The notes under the pieces are model-generated. The model ran no database searches. It was not told where the DNA came from and saw only the letters and a list, made by a program, of their open reading frames with translations. A stretch of DNA of 8,062 nucleotides from Thalassolituus sp. (GTDB lineage: Bacteria; Pseudomonadota; Gammaproteobacteria; Pseudomonadales; Oceanobacteraceae), in contig JARGOI010000065.1 in the NCBI GenBank assembly GCA_029212275.1, forward strand, positions 1 to 8,062. The letters run 5' to 3'. The translations under genes were made by a program, and so were the position numbers. Shown piece after piece: positions 5,565-8,062 of this stretch (positions are counted from its first letter, which is position 1; every line of letters begins with the position of its first letter).

Positions 5565-6509
5565 CTAACTGACAGGCTGACAAAATCCTTGCGGTGCCGG
5601 CCAAGAGGTCTGTTGAGCGAAGGTATTCGGTTGCCAATGTTGCACCGCCCAGCTCAATATTTGTTCCACCGAGTAGGTAGATAAATCGGCTGGTGGCCCT
5701 TGCTTTAACCATTGCAGTGCTTGGCATAATACGTCGCGGCAATGATGGCTATCCAGTGCCAGCGCATGATTTTGCTTACTCAACTTTTGCCCAGAAAGCT
5801 CGGTCGCCACAGGCAAGTGCGCGTAGCTCGGGGAGGGTAAATTGAGCGCGTGCTGTAACAGTTGCTGACGCACACCAGAATCGAGTAAATCGATGCCGCG
5901 CACCACATGGGTGATGCCTTGATCAGCGTCGTCCACCACCACAGCCAATTGATACGACCACAAGCCATCGCGACGACGAATGACAAAATCACCAATATCC
6001 TCGGGTAATGTCCAAGTATGACTTGGTTGCCAACGGTCATGGACGGTTAAGGCTTGAGTCGGACATAAAAAACGCCAAGCGTGAGGGGCTGTTGTATCGG
6101 ATTGGCAGTGACCAAGATGGGGTTTTCCCGCCAGCTGTGAACGCGAGCAGGTGCACGCAAAGGCAGTGCCGTTGACAATTAATTGCGCCAGTGCATCTTC
6201 GTATAAGTCTGTGCGCTGACTTTGATAGCTGACTTCGCCATCCCAATGCAAACCAAAGGCATCCAACGTCGTTAAAATATGGTCCGTTGCAGTAGGATCT
6301 TCACGGGGTGGATCAAGATCTTCGATGCGTAATAACCATTGCCCCTGATGAGCACGAGCATCCAAATAACTTACTAAGGCGGCTAACAAAGAACCAAAAT
6401 GAAGAGGCCCAGTAGGAGACGGAGCAAAGCGTCCGACGTACGGGGATAACCTATCGAGAGGATGATTTACACTAGAAGAACGGAGAGAAAAGTCGCTTGT
6501 AGAAGACAT
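5565..6509 (-). CDS. gluQ: Glutamyl-Q tRNA(Asp) synthetase
   Basis: A 314-residue class I synthetase paralogue that attaches glutamate to the queuosine at the anticodon wobble position of tRNA-Asp in the cytoplasm. It has the GRFAPSPTGPLHFGSL nucleotide-binding region with the HIGH-like HFGS (37-40), RIEDLDPPRE (61-70), RRRDGLWSYQLAVVVDD (178-194) and the KMSK-like KLSKQN (242-247). The anticodon-binding domain of GluRS is absent, as expected for GluQRS. The zinc region keeps C119, C121 and C135, but the usual Tyr ligand appears to be replaced by His131. The first 22 residues are a Ser-rich extension compared with E. coli; no later ATG is available. No clear Shine-Dalgarno sequence precedes the start. 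It follows dksA by 59 bp, an arrangement also known in Shigella and Pseudomonas. Confidence 0.95.
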   Translation of the reverse strand: MSSTSDFSLRSSSVNHPLDRLSPYVGRFAPSPTGPLHFGSLLAALVSYLDARAHQGQWLLRIEDLDPPREDPTATDHILTTLDAFGLHWDGEVSYQSQRTDLYEDALAQLIVNGTAFACTCSRSQLAGKPHLGHCQSDTTAPHAWRFLCPTQALTVHDRWQPSHTWTLPEDIGDFVIRRRDGLWSYQLAVVVDDADQGITHVVRGIDLLDSGVRQQLLQHALNLPSPSYAHLPVATELSGQKLSKQNHALALDSHHCRDVLCQALQWLKQGPPADLSTYSVEQILSWAVQHWQPNTFAQQTSWPAPQGFCQPVS

Positions 6510-6527
6510 AGCGTTTAGAGCAGAGCG

Positions 6528-6556
6528 GCTGAGTGTACGAAAAGCGTAAACTCAGC
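6528..6556 (-). promoter_or_regulatory. Strong hairpin between dksA and gluQ
   Basis: GCTGAGT (6528-6534) pairs with ACTCAGC (6550-6556), then one G/A mismatch, then TACG with CGTA around a 5-base loop. This makes eleven base pairs in the short gap between the dksA stop and the gluQ start. No U run follows on the minus strand, so it is not a classical intrinsic terminator. In Shigella flexneri, gluQ expression is linked to dksA and limited by a terminator in this gap, so a similar attenuating or processing role is plausible. Confidence 0.6.
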
Positions 6557-6568
6557 ACTCATTAAGAT

Positions 6569-7003
6569 TTACACGCCAAGCTGACGTTCTTTGATTTCTG
6601 CAAGAGTCTTGCAGTCAATGCAAAGATCGGCGGTTGGGCGGGCTTCTAAGCGACGGATGCCAATTTCTACACCGCACGCTTCACAAAAGCCGTAGTCACC
6701 CTTGTCGATAAGATCTAGGGTTTTGCTGATTTTTTTCAGTAGCTTGCGTTCACGATCGCGAGTACGAAGTTCGAGACTAAACTCTTCTTCTTGGCTAGCG
6801 CGGTCGTTTGGGTCAGCGTAATTGTTCAGTTCTGTCTGCATATGTTGCTTGGTACGATCCACTTCTTCCATTAATTCTTGGCGCCAATTGCTTAGAATTG
6901 CAGAAAAATGCTTCAACTGATTACCATTCATATACTCTTCACCGTCAGTAATGTTGTACGGTTTGAAGTCTGACAGGGCAAATTCTTTTTTATCTTGTGG
7001 CAT
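6569..7003 (-). CDS. dksA: RNA polymerase-binding transcription factor DksA
   Basis: A 144-residue cytoplasmic protein that works with ppGpp in the RNA polymerase secondary channel to adjust transcription in the stringent response. Residues about 30-100 form the coiled coil, with the tip DPNDRASQEEEF (64-75) retaining the two acidic residues D64 and D67 required for activity. The zinc finger is the canonical four-cysteine form: C107, C110, C128 and C131. The C-terminal helix ends LAEIKERQLGV. Length is close to E. coli DksA (151). The start at 7003 is preceded by GAGG with 9-base spacing. It is probably the first gene of the leftward run, since the next gene upstream is divergent; its leader holds an AAAAGGAC direct repeat. 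No clear sigma-70 promoter could be fixed by eye. Confidence 0.96.
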   Translation of the reverse strand: MPQDKKEFALSDFKPYNITDGEEYMNGNQLKHFSAILSNWRQELMEEVDRTKQHMQTELNNYADPNDRASQEEEFSLELRTRDRERKLLKKISKTLDLIDKGDYGFCEACGVEIGIRRLEARPTADLCIDCKTLAEIKERQLGV

Positions 7004-7257
7004 GGATTACAGCCTCACCTGTTCATAAAAGGACTGCGCTTGCATCTAAAAGGACAGCATGTCCCACGCATTTTTTAACAAGGCGGGGAAACTATCAGAT
7101 ATCGTCGTCAGCGCCAATAGCAAAAAGTACGATTTTTCCATGATTTTGCGTCTAAAGTTCAAATAATAGCTATTTTATTGAGATGTGCGCTGTGATTGGT
7201 GTCAGCCATTCAGAGTTTTGTGGCAAACTGACGCAAATTTTTATGCAAAGAGTCATC
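7004..7257. other. Divergent control region between dksA and the aminotransferase
   Basis: This 254-bp spacer must hold the promoters of both divergent genes. Visible structure includes AAAAGGAC repeated directly at 7027-7034 and 7048-7055 (21-bp period), a short inverted repeat GGACA/TGTCC (7052-7056 with 7060-7064), and an AT-rich stretch centred on AATAGCTATT near 7172. I could find only weak -35/-10 pairs, so no promoter is assigned. No GG-N10-GC sigma-54 element comparable to P1 or P2 was seen. Confidence 0.4.
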
Positions 7258-8062
7258 ATGAGCGGGTTTGCTGAACGCACCAAACACATACAATCTTTTC
7301 GGGTGATGGCCATTTTGGCCGAAGCACGTCAACGCGAGGCGGCGGGTGAAGACATCATTCACCTGGAAGTTGGTGAACCCGATTTTCCGACACCACGGCC
7401 GATCATCGAAGCCGCCACTCAAGCTCTAAATGCTGGTCGTACCGGATATACGCCTGCTTTAGGATTGCCAGCACTGCGGGAAGCGCTGGCTGGGTATTAT
7501 CAACAGCGTTTTGCTGTGTCGTTGAACCCTAAGCGCATCGTGCTGGCTCCTGGAGCTTCTGGCGCCTTATTGTTATTAACGGCGGCACGCTTGAATCCGG
7601 GCGACGGTTTGCTGTTGGCCGACCCCGGCTACCCTTGTAATCATCACTTTGGTCATTTATTTGGAGCACATCCTCAGCGAATTTCCTGTGGCGCTGAGCA
7701 ACAGTACTTATTGACGGCGTCTGATATCGACAGCCATTGGCAAGCACATACCAAGGCCGCCTTGGTTGCTTCGCCCGCCAATCCAACGGGTGCTGTTTAC
7801 AGCCCAACGCAAATGCAAGCCTTGGTGGTTGCGGTGTCTCGACAGGGGGGCGATTTATGGGTTGATGAGATCTATCAAGAATTGCATTTTTCCGATGCCG
7901 TTAATCATTCACCAATGACAGCGCTGCAAGTGTCGGACGAGGTTGTGGTCATCAATAGCTTTTCTAAATACTTTGGCATGACCGGCTGGCGTTTAGGATG
8001 GGCGGTAATTCCTGAAGCTTGGGTCGAGACCTTTGATACGCTGGCGCAAAATCTTTTCTTAG
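7258..8062 (+). CDS. PLP-dependent class I/II aminotransferase, 3' end missing
   Basis: The first 268 residues of a fold-type I aminotransferase; the frame runs open off the right edge. It begins MSGFAERTKHIQSFRVM and carries LEVGEPDFPTP (36-46), GRTGYTPALGLPALREA (60-76), the substrate/PLP motif ASPANPTG with N175 (171-178), WVDEIY with D203, and the Schiff-base lysine K237 in NSFSKYFGMTGWRLGW (233-248). These place it in the aspartate aminotransferase superfamily; the exact amino acid substrate cannot be told. The start at 7258 is preceded by AAAGAG at 5-base spacing; an in-frame ATG at 7243 lacks a ribosome site. An aminotransferase is also found next to dksA in Pseudomonas (PA4722, as I recall). 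It is divergent from the dksA run and probably regulated separately. Confidence 0.92.
   Translation, partial: MSGFAERTKHIQSFRVMAILAEARQREAAGEDIIHLEVGEPDFPTPRPIIEAATQALNAGRTGYTPALGLPALREALAGYYQQRFAVSLNPKRIVLAPGASGALLLLTAARLNPGDGLLLADPGYPCNHHFGHLFGAHPQRISCGAEQQYLLTASDIDSHWQAHTKAALVASPANPTGAVYSPTQMQALVVAVSRQGGDLWVDEIYQELHFSDAVNHSPMTALQVSDEVVVINSFSKYFGMTGWRLGWAVIPEAWVETFDTLAQNLFL

Noticed and set aside
5521..5742. N-terminal extension of the small membrane protein to 133 residues
   Set aside because: The extension overlaps the gluQ coding region by about 180 bases in another frame and adds non-membrane sequence; the ATG at 5520 gives a compact protein starting after the gluQ stop.
7210..7807. 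Two open frames on the minus strand within the aminotransferase
   Set aside because: They are antisense to a frame with complete aminotransferase motifs, including the PLP lysine.

Overview
The window looks like chromosomal DNA of a gammaproteobacterium related to Pseudomonas but outside it, probably a marine Pseudomonadales/Oceanospirillales type. I base this on a gene order I recognise from Pseudomonas (dksA, gluQ, a small membrane protein, cbrA, cbrB, then a crcZ-type RNA) combined with moderate GC content (roughly 45-48% by eye) and AT-rich intergenic DNA. No mobile element, rRNA, tRNA or CRISPR array was seen.

Layout: five genes run leftward on the minus strand, from dksA (6569-7003) through gluQ (5565-6509), a 59-residue membrane protein (5341-5520) and cbrA (2433-5351) to cbrB (881-2383). 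A divergent PLP-dependent aminotransferase starts at 7258 on the plus strand and is cut by the right edge. The gene-free left end (1-880) is the most interesting part. It holds a sigma-54 promoter (664-678) driving a short RNA of about 205 nt on the minus strand (about 446-652) that ends in an intrinsic terminator. The RNA carries five A-rich clusters matching AANAANAA, the Hfq/Crc-binding CA motif of the CrcZ/CrcY/CrcX decoy RNAs. A second sigma-54 promoter of the same design (36-50) points out of the left edge. The two promoters share their core, a TAAAAAT box, an IHF-like CAATANNTTA box at exactly the same distance, and upstream GTAAC pairs spaced 21-22 bp. They therefore look like paralogous copies, which suggests tandem CrcZ-like RNAs.

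How the parts work together (family knowledge plus inference): CbrA is a transporter-kinase fusion that should phosphorylate CbrB. CbrB is a GAFTGA-containing sigma-54 activator and probably activates both promoters. The RNA made would sequester Hfq/Crc and so relieve catabolite repression. DksA (stringent-response RNA polymerase factor) and GluQ (tRNA-Asp queuosine glutamylation) are upstream neighbours. A strong hairpin lies between dksA and gluQ.
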